Shown: positions 51,098 to 58,702 of the stretch, one piece after another
Numbering within the stretch: position 1 is the stretch's first letter
Layout of the letters: each line of letters begins with the position of its first letter
Source of the DNA: Rhizobium leguminosarum bv. viciae USDA 2370
GTDB taxonomy: Bacteria; Pseudomonadota; Alphaproteobacteria; Rhizobiales; Rhizobiaceae
DNA length: 64,000 nt
Assembly (NCBI RefSeq): GCF_002008365.1
Contig: NZ_MRDL01000023.1
Coordinates: 69,599 to 133,598, forward strand
Direction: 5' to 3'
The notes under the pieces: model-generated
Databases searched by the model: none
What the model saw: only the letters and a program-made list of their open reading frames with translations
Told to the model about the DNA's origin: nothing
Program-made: the position numbers and the translations under genes

Positions 51098-52921
51098 ATG
51101 CAACTCATGAAGGTCGATCCGCGTGCGCTGAAGGACAATCCCGACAATACGCGCCAGTCGCAGTCGACGCCCCAGGCCGACGCGCTGCTGCTTGCGACCA
51201 TCAAGGCCGTCGGCGTCATCCAGCCGCCCGTCATTTTCGCCGAAGCCGGCGGCAACGGCTATGTCATCGAAGCCGGTCACCGGCGCACCCGCATGGCCAT
51301 CGCCGCCGGCATCGAGGAAATCGATGTTATCGTCGTCGAGGCGGCCAACGATAATGGCGCGATGCGTTCGATGATCGAAAACGTCGCGCGCGAACCGCTC
51401 AACCCCGTCGATCAATGGCGCGGCATCGAGCGCCTCGTTGCTCTCGGCTGGACCGAGGAAGCTATTGCGATTGCGCTGGCCCTGCCGGTCAGACAGATCC
51501 GCAAGCTTCGTCTGCTCGCCAATGTGCTGCCTGCGATGCTCGATCACATGGCCAAGGGCGACATGCCGAGCGAGCAGCAGCTTCGCCCGATTTCCGCAGC
51601 GTCACTCGACGAGCAGAAGGAAGTCTGGAAGGCACACAAGCCGAAGAAGAGTGAGACAGCATCCTGGTGGGCGATCGCCAACGGCCTCACCAAGACCCGC
51701 ATGTTCGCGCGCGATGCGAGTTTCGGCGATGATCTCCGCCGGGCCTACGGCATCGAGTGGGCAGAAGACCTGTTCGGACCGGCCGACGAGGATAACCGCT
51801 ACACCACCAACGTCGAAGCATTCCTCGGTGCGCAGCAGGAATGGATGAGTAGCAATCTTCCCAAGGAGGGTTCCATCGTCGAGCTCAACAATTGGGGCCA
51901 ACCCCAATTGCCGCCGAAGGCGGAGCGTATCTACGGCAAGCCCGGCAAAGGCGATTGCACCGCCATGTATCTCGATCGTGAGGGCAAGGTGCAGTCCGCC
52001 CATTTCCGGTTGCCGGAGATCAAGAAGGCGAAGCGAAAGGTCGATCCGACCGCGCCCGGCGGCGAGGACACGAACGAGGCCATCGACGTTGCAGGGAAGA
52101 CCCGTCCCGACGTGACCCGAAACGGCCTCGACATGATCGGCGATTTCCGCACAGACGCTCTGCACGAGGCACTGGCACGAGCGCCGATCGAAGACGATAC
52201 CCTCTTGGCGCTGCTCGTCCTCGCATTCGCCGGGCAGAACGTCTCGGTCGATTCCGGCTCCGAAACCTCCAACCATCTCTACGGCTCCAAGCGTTTCGCC
52301 CGGCACGCCGTCCGACTGATCGGTGAAAGCGGCAAGCTGCAGTTCGATACAGATACGCTTCGTGTCGTGGCCAGGTCGACCCTGATCGACGCACTGTCGG
52401 CGCGGACCAACCGCACGGACAGCGGCATTGTCGCCCGGATCGCCGGCGATGCCATAGGCGCCGACACCTATCTTCCGAACATGGGCACGGAGCAATTCCT
52501 CGCGTGCCTATCGCGTCCGGCACTGGAAGCGTCCTGCGGCGGTAGGAGTGTCGCTCCCCGCCCGCGCGTCAGGGACACCCGGGCTGCCCTTGTCGAGCAC
52601 TTCAAGGAAGAGCGTTTCGTGCATCCGTCTGGCCTCTTCGCACCCGATGACGTGAAGATGAGCGAATGGTTGGCCAAGAACACCGAGCATGGGGGCGATG
52701 ACGACGATGCACCCGCCGACGGGCCGATGGGCGGCATCGAGGACGGTGCCGACGGTGAGTCTGATCCCTCGATCGAAGCCGAATTGGTCGACAAACCCCA
52801 TGATCCGGAAGGCGAGGTCGGAGGCAACGCAGCCGACACCGAGCTCGAAGAGCTGGATGAAGCCGACGCTGACACCGGCACTGAGGATCCCGATACCGCT
52901 TACGGAATTGCGGCCGAGTAA
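51098..52921 (+). CDS. ParB/Spo0J-like DNA-binding protein, orphan
   Basis: A 607-residue protein. GGAAAGGAA precedes the ATG at 51098. The N-terminal ParB/sulfiredoxin-like domain has IQPPVIFAEAGGNGYVIEAG and the G-H-R-R-T-R-M signature (residues 60-66). A helix-turn-helix region follows (VDQWRGIERLVALGWTEEAI then AIALALPVRQIRKLRLL). The ~400 residues after that are unlike classical ParB (~300 residues in all), and the last ~70 are very acidic (GGDDDDAPADGP, TELEELDEADADTGTEDPD). No ParA/RepA gene is adjacent. On rhizobial plasmids such proteins sit near the transfer genes. It may act as a nuclease, CTPase switch or DNA-loading factor rather than in partition. Confidence 0.82.
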   Translation: MQLMKVDPRALKDNPDNTRQSQSTPQADALLLATIKAVGVIQPPVIFAEAGGNGYVIEAGHRRTRMAIAAGIEEIDVIVVEAANDNGAMRSMIENVAREPLNPVDQWRGIERLVALGWTEEAIAIALALPVRQIRKLRLLANVLPAMLDHMAKGDMPSEQQLRPISAASLDEQKEVWKAHKPKKSETASWWAIANGLTKTRMFARDASFGDDLRRAYGIEWAEDLFGPADEDNRYTTNVEAFLGAQQEWMSSNLPKEGSIVELNNWGQPQLPPKAERIYGKPGKGDCTAMYLDREGKVQSAHFRLPEIKKAKRKVDPTAPGGEDTNEAIDVAGKTRPDVTRNGLDMIGDFRTDALHEALARAPIEDDTLLALLVLAFAGQNVSVDSGSETSNHLYGSKRFARHAVRLIGESGKLQFDTDTLRVVARSTLIDALSARTNRTDSGIVARIAGDAIGADTYLPNMGTEQFLACLSRPALEASCGGRSVAPRPRVRDTRAALVEHFKEERFVHPSGLFAPDDVKMSEWLAKNTEHGGDDDDAPADGPMGGIEDGADGESDPSIEAELVDKPHDPEGEVGGNAADTELEELDEADADTGTEDPDTAYGIAAE

Positions 52922-53011
52922 CCCTGCCCCACAACTCCGTACTGATCGATACCGCCGCCGGCCATCACCGGCGGCGGCTTTGTTTCCTCACCTCAAAACA
53001 GGAGAATACGC

Positions 53012-53431
53012 ATGTCCGCGTCTTTGATTTACGACCTCGCCCCAATCGGCTCTATCAGCGCCTGGCGCGTGTCACGGCCGCTTTCCGAGCTTAAGCGCGA
53101 CGACTTCTACTCGCATCATGGCGCCGTTGCGGATGAGACGGAATTTCAAGGACGGATGTTCGAACAGGCCGAGCACAGCCGCGAGCTCCGGGCACTTCAC
53201 CGGCAGACTGTTCGGATGAACTGCTCGACGCCATGGGGACCGTCGCAGGGCGTGCGGCGGCGTGAGTCCGACCGTATGGGGGCTTTCGTGGCGGCTGGTC
53301 CGAGCTGGAGGAAGGGATGCGGGCTGTCGCTCGCAAGAGGTTCTCTCCTCCGGGGGTTCGGAGCCATAGCCCGCCCCCGCCGGTCTGCCCTTCGTTTTCG
53401 CTGCGGTCTGAACCGGCGGCCGGTCGTTTAA
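53012..53431 (+). CDS. Small unknown plasmid protein, C-terminus doubtful
   Basis: GGAG seven bases before the ATG at 53012 gives a solid start, MSASLIYDLAPIGSISAWRV. The frame stays open to 53431, but the second half runs into the GC-rich leader and looks non-coding (Arg-rich, low complexity). Another frame at 53200-53265 reads DELLDAMGTVAGRAAA and stops at 53263-53265, which looks like a natural C-terminus. A one-base frameshift near 53200 would give a protein of about 84 residues. I cannot name the family. It is 90 bases downstream of the ParB-like gene. Confidence 0.45.
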   Translation: MSASLIYDLAPIGSISAWRVSRPLSELKRDDFYSHHGAVADETEFQGRMFEQAEHSRELRALHRQTVRMNCSTPWGPSQGVRRRESDRMGAFVAAGPSWRKGCGLSLARGSLLRGFGAIARPRRSALRFRCGLNRRPVV

Positions 53432-53653
53432 AGGCCGCTGGCGCGCCGCGAAGCGGCCGGTGCAGCCTCCCTCGCAAAACGGGTTCGCGTCCTTCGCAGG
53501 GCTTTACCCCGCTTGTCCGCAAACCCGTTTCGCTCGCCCGGCCGTCCCGGACCTGTGAAAGCGCCCGTCCTTAGCCGGTTCCTGTCGACCGCATCGAAGG
53601 GCAGACCGGCAGGGGCCGGTGCCGCTTCGGTGAAACCACGAAAGGAAGATCCC
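53432..53653. other. GC-rich leader with a long-range inverted repeat
   Basis: AAACGGGTT (53477-53485) and AACCCGTTT (53522-53530) are perfect 9-bp arms around a 36-base loop that itself contains the segment shared with the leader at 50935. It precedes the gene at 53654 and may be a regulatory RNA structure or a fold that forms in single-stranded DNA. Confidence 0.5.
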
Positions 53654-54238
53654 ATGGCCAAGCCCGCAACCAATCGACCTGCCGCCCGCGTCGTGCCGCT
53701 CCGCAAGGGTACCACCCTCGAAATGGTCAGGCTCACATGCCCGGACACTGCGCAGGCAATGCTGATCGCTGAGAGTTTCGGAACCGCTGTAGTCGACAGC
53801 GATGGCATCCGTGAACTCCACGAGCGCCTGATCATTGAGACCGCCGACAGCCTCTCGGACGGTCTGGGTGAGAAGGCGATGCAGATCCATCTCCAGCGTA
53901 TCGTCGGTGCGTATGTCGGCTCGGCGCACGGCGCCGGCCTGTTCTACAGTCGAGCAGTCTCCGAAGCCCGAGACGCGACCGCCAAATCGGCAAACGATCC
54001 CCGCGACGAGGATCTCAATGGCCCGGTGGGTTACGACAGCGCCGCCCAGCGCAAACGCGAATTCGCTGCCGACATGGGCATACAGTCCCACGCGCTGCGG
54101 ATGGCCGCCGAGGGCGCAGTCGCAGCCTATCGCCACGTCATCGGCGAAGCCTGGAAGCCTTTCGACCGCCCGGTCGACAATCCAGGCCAGTCGCTCGACC
54201 GCAAGGCGGCCGAGGCACAGATGGCGGCTCTCGGTTGA
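53654..54238 (+). CDS. Conserved plasmid protein of unknown function, 194 residues
   Basis: GAAAGGAAG precedes the ATG at 53654. The protein starts MAKPATNRPAARVVPLRKGT and continues with LIIETADSLSDGLGEKAMQI, VGAYVGSAHGAGLFYSRAVS and GIQSHALRMAAEGAVAAYRH. It is predicted mostly alpha-helical and soluble, with no catalytic motif I can identify. Codon use matches its neighbours. I cannot assign a family name. It lies between the ParB-like gene and ardC, preceded by a structured leader and followed by two strong hairpins, so it is probably its own transcription unit. Confidence 0.7.
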   Translation: MAKPATNRPAARVVPLRKGTTLEMVRLTCPDTAQAMLIAESFGTAVVDSDGIRELHERLIIETADSLSDGLGEKAMQIHLQRIVGAYVGSAHGAGLFYSRAVSEARDATAKSANDPRDEDLNGPVGYDSAAQRKREFAADMGIQSHALRMAAEGAVAAYRHVIGEAWKPFDRPVDNPGQSLDRKAAEAQMAALG

Positions 54239-54247
54239 GGCGCTTCC

Positions 54248-54316
54248 GGCGGAGCTTCGGCTCCGCCATCTCCCTCTCACTGATCCTTGGGCCGGTTCCT
54301 TTGGGACCGGCCTTTT
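54248..54316 (+). terminator. Tandem hairpins, the second a Rho-independent terminator
   Basis: GGCGGAGC-TTCG-GCTCCGCC (54248-54267) is a perfect 8-bp stem with a stable TTCG loop. At 54290-54312, GGCCGGTTCC and GGGACCGGCC pair around a TTT loop and are followed by TTTT. They begin about ten bases after the stop of the 194-residue protein gene. Confidence 0.85.
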
Positions 54317-54529
54317 CCATGTCAACGGAAGGAAAAACAAGAGCCCTGCCCGCCACGCGGCCTCGTCCTTGTCGGCGGTCCTGCAGGAGCCGCCGGTCTG
54401 CCACAACGGCTTTGCCGTCCTTCACTCCGTTCCGGCCGTTCCGGTGCGGCCGACCACCTGATCGCTCCTGCCTTCGGACCTCCGCGACGGGGCCGCGATC
54501 GGGGCGGCCTCCAAACGGAGGATCACGAC

Positions 54530-55456
54530 ATGAGCAGGAAAGCCGAAGGCGAACGCGCCGACATCTATGCGCGGATCACGGATAGAATTGTTGCCGATCT
54601 CGAAAAGGGCGTAAAACCCTGGATGAAACCCTGGCACGCGGCCAACACGGATGGCCGGATTACCCGGCCGCTGCGCCACAACGGTCAGCCCTATTCGGGC
54701 ATGAACATTCTTCTGTTATGGTCGGAGGGAATGGCGCGCGGCTTCACGTCACCCACGTGGATGACGTTCAAGCAGGCGCTCGAACTGGGAGCGGCGGTGC
54801 GCAAGGGCGAGACCGGTTCGACGGTCGTCTTCGCCGGCCGCTTCACCAAGTCCGAGGCGGACGGCGATGGTGAAGAAGTCGACCGGGAGATCCCGTTTCT
54901 GAAGGCTTACACGGTCTTCAACATCGAACAGATCGACAGGCTGCCCGAACACTACCATCACCGACCGACACAGGTGCTCGATCCTGTCGAGCGCGTCGAG
55001 CACGCAGATCACTTTTTCAGGAACACGGCCGCCGTCATTCGGCATGGCGGCTCGCAGGCTTATTACTCTCCGGTCACGGATCACATCCAGATGCCGCCGT
55101 TCGAGACATTCCGAGACGCGGCGTCCTACGTGGCCACGCTCAGTCACGAAAGTTGCCATTGGACTGCGCGCCCCGATCGCGTCGATCGCGATCTTAGCCG
55201 CTATGCGAAGGACAAGACCGAGCGGGCTCGCGAAGAGCTGATTGCGGAGCTCGGGAGTTGCTTCCTATGCGCCGATCTCGGGATCGCACCGGAGCTGGAG
55301 CCACGGCCGGACCATGCGTCTTACCTGGACTCGTGGCTGAAGGTTCTATCTGACGACAAGCGGGCTATCTTCCAAGCTGCGGCGCATGCCCAGCGTGCTG
55401 TCAGCTTCCTGCACGGTCTCCAGCCCGTTCAGGCCGACGAGAGAGCGGCCGCGTAG
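54530..55456 (+). CDS. ardC: ArdC-type antirestriction protein
   Basis: A 308-residue protein. GGAGGA stands eight bases before the ATG at 54530. The N-terminal ssDNA-binding-like domain (DUF1738) is ADIYARITDRIVADLEKGVK then PWMKPWHAANTDGRITRPLR and NGQPYSGMNILLLW. A C-terminal metallopeptidase-like domain carries HESCH at residues 206-210 (H-E-x-x-H zinc motif) and a downstream REELIAELGS Glu. ArdC proteins of conjugative plasmids protect incoming single-stranded DNA from restriction and are typically carried in the region that enters the recipient first. It lies about 7 kb from oriT on the side predicted to lead. Expression from a structured leader is inferred. Confidence 0.88.
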   Translation: MSRKAEGERADIYARITDRIVADLEKGVKPWMKPWHAANTDGRITRPLRHNGQPYSGMNILLLWSEGMARGFTSPTWMTFKQALELGAAVRKGETGSTVVFAGRFTKSEADGDGEEVDREIPFLKAYTVFNIEQIDRLPEHYHHRPTQVLDPVERVEHADHFFRNTAAVIRHGGSQAYYSPVTDHIQMPPFETFRDAASYVATLSHESCHWTARPDRVDRDLSRYAKDKTERAREELIAELGSCFLCADLGIAPELEPRPDHASYLDSWLKVLSDDKRAIFQAAAHAQRAVSFLHGLQPVQADERAAA

Positions 55457-55462
55457 GAGACG

Positions 55463-55639
55463 TCAAGGTCGGTCGTTGTCACCCGCAACGGCCGACAGCT
55501 CTTTCGGCGCTCTCTCCGCGAGCGCGTGCTCATCGGACGTGAGGTCCAGCCTCCCCCAGATCGATGGTTTCCGATCGTTGGCTTTCAGCTTTCGGGACTG
55601 CTTGATTTCGACGGTAAACGGCTTTGTCTGCTGACGCAT
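55463..55639 (-). CDS. Small unknown basic protein, 58 residues
   Basis: On the minus strand a strong GGAGGATCT ribosome site precedes the ATG at 55639. The product starts MRQQTKPFTVEIKQSRKLKA and continues NDRKPSIWGRLDLTSDEHAL, ending at 55463. The FTVEIKQSRKLK and KPSIWGRLDL phrases look like a conserved short plasmid protein, but I cannot name it. It is convergent with ardC (stop codons six bases apart) and is the only minus-strand gene between 43.1 and 57.3 kb. Its in-frame extension further upstream is not needed. Confidence 0.6.
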   Translation of the reverse strand: MRQQTKPFTVEIKQSRKLKANDRKPSIWGRLDLTSDEHALAERAPKELSAVAGDNDRP

Positions 55640-56091
55640 AGATCCTCCAGGCGACGAATCGCGGCCCGACAATATTGCGTTGATGAGAGGAGACAACTGC
55701 CCGGACGGCCGAGTTTGTCGCATCCGAAGCCGACGCTATGCTTTAGAGACCTGGGGAACGGCTTCGCGGCCGGGCTGTTCTGCCGGGGCAACGCACGGCG
55801 AGGGCCATGACCAAGTTCCTTCCACCGCTGTCATAGGCCACGCCCTCCGCGGGCTCGATGAGGCATGTCTGATCGGAGACCGGCTTCGCCTCGATCGTTC
55901 TCCCGCAACGGCCGTCCGCAACTTTCTTCCCCAGCGAACTGCGTTCGCATTCCTCGCGCGACAACAAAGTTTCTCCCGACCGCCCTCCATTTCATTACGG
56001 CCTTCCAGGTGCGGTCCGATCGTCCCCGATCCTTGCGACAGCCATCGAGGCCGCGAAGGGCGCGGCCCGAAACAACCGAAAGGAACAGACA
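55640..56091. other. Long GC-rich leader before the DUF736 gene
   Basis: About 450 bases without a supported gene. The promoter of the small minus-strand gene must lie at the left end. TTCCAGGTGCGG at 56004-56015 is shared, with small changes, with the leaders of ardC and the gene at 57157, each about 70-90 bases before the start codon. Confidence 0.4.
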
Positions 56092-56403
56092 ATGGCTACC
56101 ATCGGCACTTTCACCGCAAACGAAAACGGCTTCACCGGCTCGATCCGCACCCTCGCACTCAACGTCAAGGCCCGCATCGCCCGCGTCGACAGCCCCTCCG
56201 ACAAGGGCCCGCACTTCCGCATCTACGCCGGCAATGTCGAGCTGGGTGCGGCTTGGCAGAAGCGCTCCGGCGAGAGCGACCGCGACTATCTCTCGGTCAA
56301 GCTGGACGACCCGAGCTTCCCCGCCCCGATCTACGCAACGCTCTCCGAGGTCGAAGGCGAGGACGGCTACCAGTTGATCTGGTCCCGCCCCAATCGGGAT
56401 TGA
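56092..56403 (+). CDS. DUF736-family protein
   Basis: A 103-residue protein of the DUF736 family, common beside transfer genes on alphaproteobacterial plasmids. AAAGGAA precedes the ATG at 56092. Family text is [40 protein letters not shown] and [20 protein letters not shown], with the closing YQLIWSRP. The predicted fold is a compact beta-rich domain. Its biochemical role is not established. It is separated from ardC by a long leader and followed by a 300-base gap. Confidence 0.9.
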   Translation: MATIGTFTANENGFTGSIRTLALNVKARIARVDSPSDKGPHFRIYAGNVELGAAWQKRSGESDRDYLSVKLDDPSFPAPIYATLSEVEGEDGYQLIWSRPNRD

Positions 56404-56702
56404 GATCCCAACAAGGCCCCGCCACCGAGGCGGGGCCAACTGGCCGCTTTAAGAAAGCCGGCAACGGGCGTCGAGCCCGCGGCCGACTTTTAGGGTGCCA
56501 TACGGAGAGGTGGGGGTCTGCTCATATCGGGCCTATCGTGCCGTGGAGCCGGGACAGCCTCAAGGACGAGCGGTTCCCCCAAAATGCCGGCGCATTTCGG
56601 CTCCCCCACTCACCGCCGCTGGCGGTCGCATGCGCGATCCTTGACCCTGACCCACCGCCACGCCGGCGGGCGTCATCTTTCTCAAACATCAAGGAGATGA
56701 CG

Positions 56703-56864
56703 ATGATCGAACAACAAATCGAAGAACTGCGCGCCGAGCTGAACGCTTGCATCGAGCCCGCCGAGCGTCGCGAGATCGAAGCCGAGCTCGAAATCGCCCA
56801 GGCCGAGCTGATCATGATGCTTGGCGAACAGGATGGTTCCATCGACGCCGAGCCGCCCTTCTGA
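56703..56864 (+). CDS. Small coiled-coil acidic protein, 53 residues
   Basis: AAGGAG six bases before the ATG at 56703 opens MIEQQIEELRAELNACIEPA, then ERREIEAELEIAQAELIMML and a short acidic tail. Heptad spacing of Leu, Ile and Ala predicts one helical hairpin or coiled coil. An ATG at 56697 abuts the ribosome site and is less likely. I cannot name a family. Similar tiny genes often accompany DUF736 genes on such plasmids. Confidence 0.6.
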   Translation: MIEQQIEELRAELNACIEPAERREIEAELEIAQAELIMMLGEQDGSIDAEPPF

Positions 56865-56993
56865 GGGCGGCATACCACCAGCATTGGGGGACCGCCGGCA
56901 TCCAGGATCCCGAGAGGGGCGATCCGCTGCGACTCTCCTTTCGATCTACCGTCATCGACATCGGGGATGTTGCATCCCGTCCGTCGCCCGCAA

Positions 56994-57061
56994 CCTGCCG
57001 GCGCCAGAATTTTCCCCGCCGTATTGCGGCTCCTCGCGTGCCAAATTCTGGCGCCGGCAGG
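56994..57061. repeat. Perfect 19-bp inverted repeat around a 30-base loop
   Basis: Left arm CCTGCCGGCGCCAGAATTT (56994-57012) and right arm AAATTCTGGCGCCGGCAGG (57043-57061) are exact reverse complements. There is no T-run after it, so it is not a simple terminator. It lies 96-163 bases before the GTG start of a 57-residue protein, inside the predicted leading region. Candidates are a single-strand promoter or origin, a protein-binding site, or a leader RNA structure. Confidence 0.9.
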
Positions 57062-57156
57062 TCCTTCACTCTCGTTTCGTCCTTTCAGGTGCGTCCCTCC
57101 TTGTCCGCCATGCGGCCTATCCCCGCGATATCCGCATTTCGAAAGGAGAAAATACC

Positions 57157-57330
57157 GTGCAACAGCTCGCTCAGTTCCTCACCGCCACCGGCCGTCGGCT
57201 CCGCACCCTCGGCAAGGTGATCTGTCACTACTTCCGCAAGGGGAAACTCGGCCTGAAACTGGCCATCAAGATTCCGTTCTTCGTCGAGATCGAGGCGTCG
57301 TTCGAGACCGACTGGAACCGGCGCGAATAA
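57157..57330 (+). CDS. Small unknown protein, 57 residues
   Basis: AAGGAG eight bases before a GTG at 57157 supports this start. The product reads MQQLAQFLTATGRRLRTLGK, then VICHYFRKGKLGLKLAIKIP and FFVEIEASFETDWNRRE. The centre is basic and amphipathic or weakly membrane-active (GKLGLKLAIKIPFFVEIEA). It could bind membrane or nucleic acid; I do not recognise it. A long inverted repeat precedes it. Confidence 0.55.
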   Translation: MQQLAQFLTATGRRLRTLGKVICHYFRKGKLGLKLAIKIPFFVEIEASFETDWNRRE

Positions 57331-57392
57331 CACGCCGCGGGCCGCTTCAGCGGCCCCTCCTCTACCAGCTGGAACGCGGAACACAATCATCG

Positions 57393-57701
57393 TCAGCTCG
57401 GCGAATATCGGCAGGTTGTTTTTGGCCGATAGCCGCGACCACGTTTTTGCTTCAACAGCTCAAGGAACAAGCGAACCGCTTCCTCCTCCCGTTCGAACAC
57501 ATGCTGCTTTTCCTGTCCACGCTTGCCGATCCGTCCCCATCGCCGGGTCAGGCAGGCCTCTCCGAACATCGTCTGCTCGATCTCCATGGCATAATACCGC
57601 GCCATGTTCTTGGCTGGATCCGTTCGTTCGACATAGAGCTGGTATGGTTGCGAAATCATGCCGGCATGATCGTCACACGGCGCCGCTACGTCCAACGACA
57701 T
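57393..57701 (-). CDS. WGR-domain protein
   Basis: 102 residues from the ATG at 57701, or 88 from the ATG at 57659. The WGR domain is complete: YQLYVERTDPAKNMARYYAM, EIEQTMFGEACLTRRWGRIG, KRGQEKQHVFEREEEAVRLF LELLKQKRGRGY. WGR domains bind nucleic acid ends in PARPs and also occur alone on bacterial plasmids, where their role is unknown. AGGATT overlaps the region just before 57701. A 13-base sequence immediately upstream is repeated upstream of traC, hinting at shared expression with the transfer genes. Confidence 0.82.
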   Translation of the reverse strand: MSLDVAAPCDDHAGMISQPYQLYVERTDPAKNMARYYAMEIEQTMFGEACLTRRWGRIGKRGQEKQHVFEREEEAVRLFLELLKQKRGRGYRPKTTCRYSPS

Positions 57702-58144
57702 ATGTGAATCCTACAGATGCGACCGATTCATTTTCGTGAAGAATGGGGCTTGGGCGAGGCGCCGATGGCGCACGGCTGTGGTCGCACCGCGACCGGAGCC
57801 CGCACGCGGTCTCCGCCCCGCCGGGTTACGATCCTCTCGCAGCAAGAAGCATGCCTCTGCGAAATCTCATTGTCCGGAGACAGCCGGAGCCTCCCGTCGC
57901 CATCGGAGATGGCAAGCGGTCGCGTCCCTTCAGGACGCGGTTCTATCTCTCTCTAACGTCCCATTTTGCACCCGCCGTTCCGGCGTCAAGGACATCGCGG
58001 CCCCTCCAATTTTCCCAACGCCGCAAGCGGCACAGAGAAAATCGGTTCCTCCGCTCGCCGCAGGGCGGCCGCGTTCCGCGGTCCCTGACCCCTCACGGAC
58101 TACGGTGCCGACACCTTTCGTCAGAAAACGAAAAGGAGACTCTG
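57702..58144. other. GC-rich leader before the gene at 58145
   Basis: About 440 bases without a supported gene. It holds the promoter of the WGR gene at its left end and, further right, a GCGTCC-CTTCA-GGACGC hairpin around 57924-57940. The plus-strand frames open here continue into the gene at 58145 but lack ribosome sites. Confidence 0.4.
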
Positions 58145-58459
58145 ATGACAAAGCATCAATTCGCTCGTGTGGTGGAAGAAGATCAGAAGCGGCCGGATCA
58201 ACAGCCGGATTGGCTTGAACGACTGCGCCGAAATTTTGATGCGGAAGTGCATCTTCCCGCCGATATCTCGCGGGAGTTTCTGTCTGCAGCGCTGCTTTGG
58301 GCAGTCGACAACAAGGTCGATTTCGGTTTGTTCCACGAGGCCAGCGAGATCATCATTGCGCACTTCGGCGGTGATGAGATCTACCTCCCGTCGCGGTGGT
58401 CCGACAAACGATGGCACATCGGCCTTGAGGACAAAGAGCCTTTCGATCCGAGCGACTGA
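58145..58459 (+). CDS. Unknown plasmid protein, 104 residues
   Basis: AAAAGGAG lies before the ATG at 58145. The product starts MTKHQFARVVEEDQKRPDQQ and continues PDWLERLRRNFDAEVHLPAD, ISREFLSAALLWAVDNKVDF and IYLPSRWSDKRWHIGLEDKE. It is acidic, soluble and predicted helical at its centre. I recognise no family. It is the last rightward gene before the leftward transfer operon, and its stop is followed by GC-rich hairpins. Confidence 0.65.
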   Translation: MTKHQFARVVEEDQKRPDQQPDWLERLRRNFDAEVHLPADISREFLSAALLWAVDNKVDFGLFHEASEIIIAHFGGDEIYLPSRWSDKRWHIGLEDKEPFDPSD

Positions 58460-58595
58460 GGTCGAGACCAGAGGCGGCTTGTCGCCTCTGGTCTTTGCCT
58501 ATTCACATGAGCCCCTCCAGCCGGATCGACCGAGCGGAGCGGCTATGAAAGGGGGGCTCTGCCGCCCCTCTCGATCTCACCCCATGAAGGAAGGG

Positions 58596-58660
58596 CAATG
58601 CCCCTCCTTCAAACTTCCTCCCAGGGAGAAAGGGAGACGGTTCCCTCCTCCCTTTCCCCA
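58596..58660 (-). terminator. Inverted repeats downstream of the nuclease gene
   Basis: AAGGAAGGGCA and TGCCCCTCCTT (about 58588-58610) pair with one mismatch, and a second G/C-rich dyad (GAGAAAGGGAGACGG with CCCTCCTCCCTTTCCCC) lies at about 58625-58660. Both stand between the convergent ends of the 104-residue protein gene and the nuclease gene, so they may end transcription from either side. No long T-run is present. Confidence 0.4.
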
Positions 58661-58702
58661 AACCCCTATCCCTCTCCCGTGCAGGGAAGGTGATGATGGC
58701 TG

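Noticed and set aside
55680-56864. A 394-codon plus-strand frame spanning the DUF736 gene
   Set aside because: Arg/Pro-rich translation of a GC-rich leader in the wrong frame; it merely ends in the real 53-residue gene.
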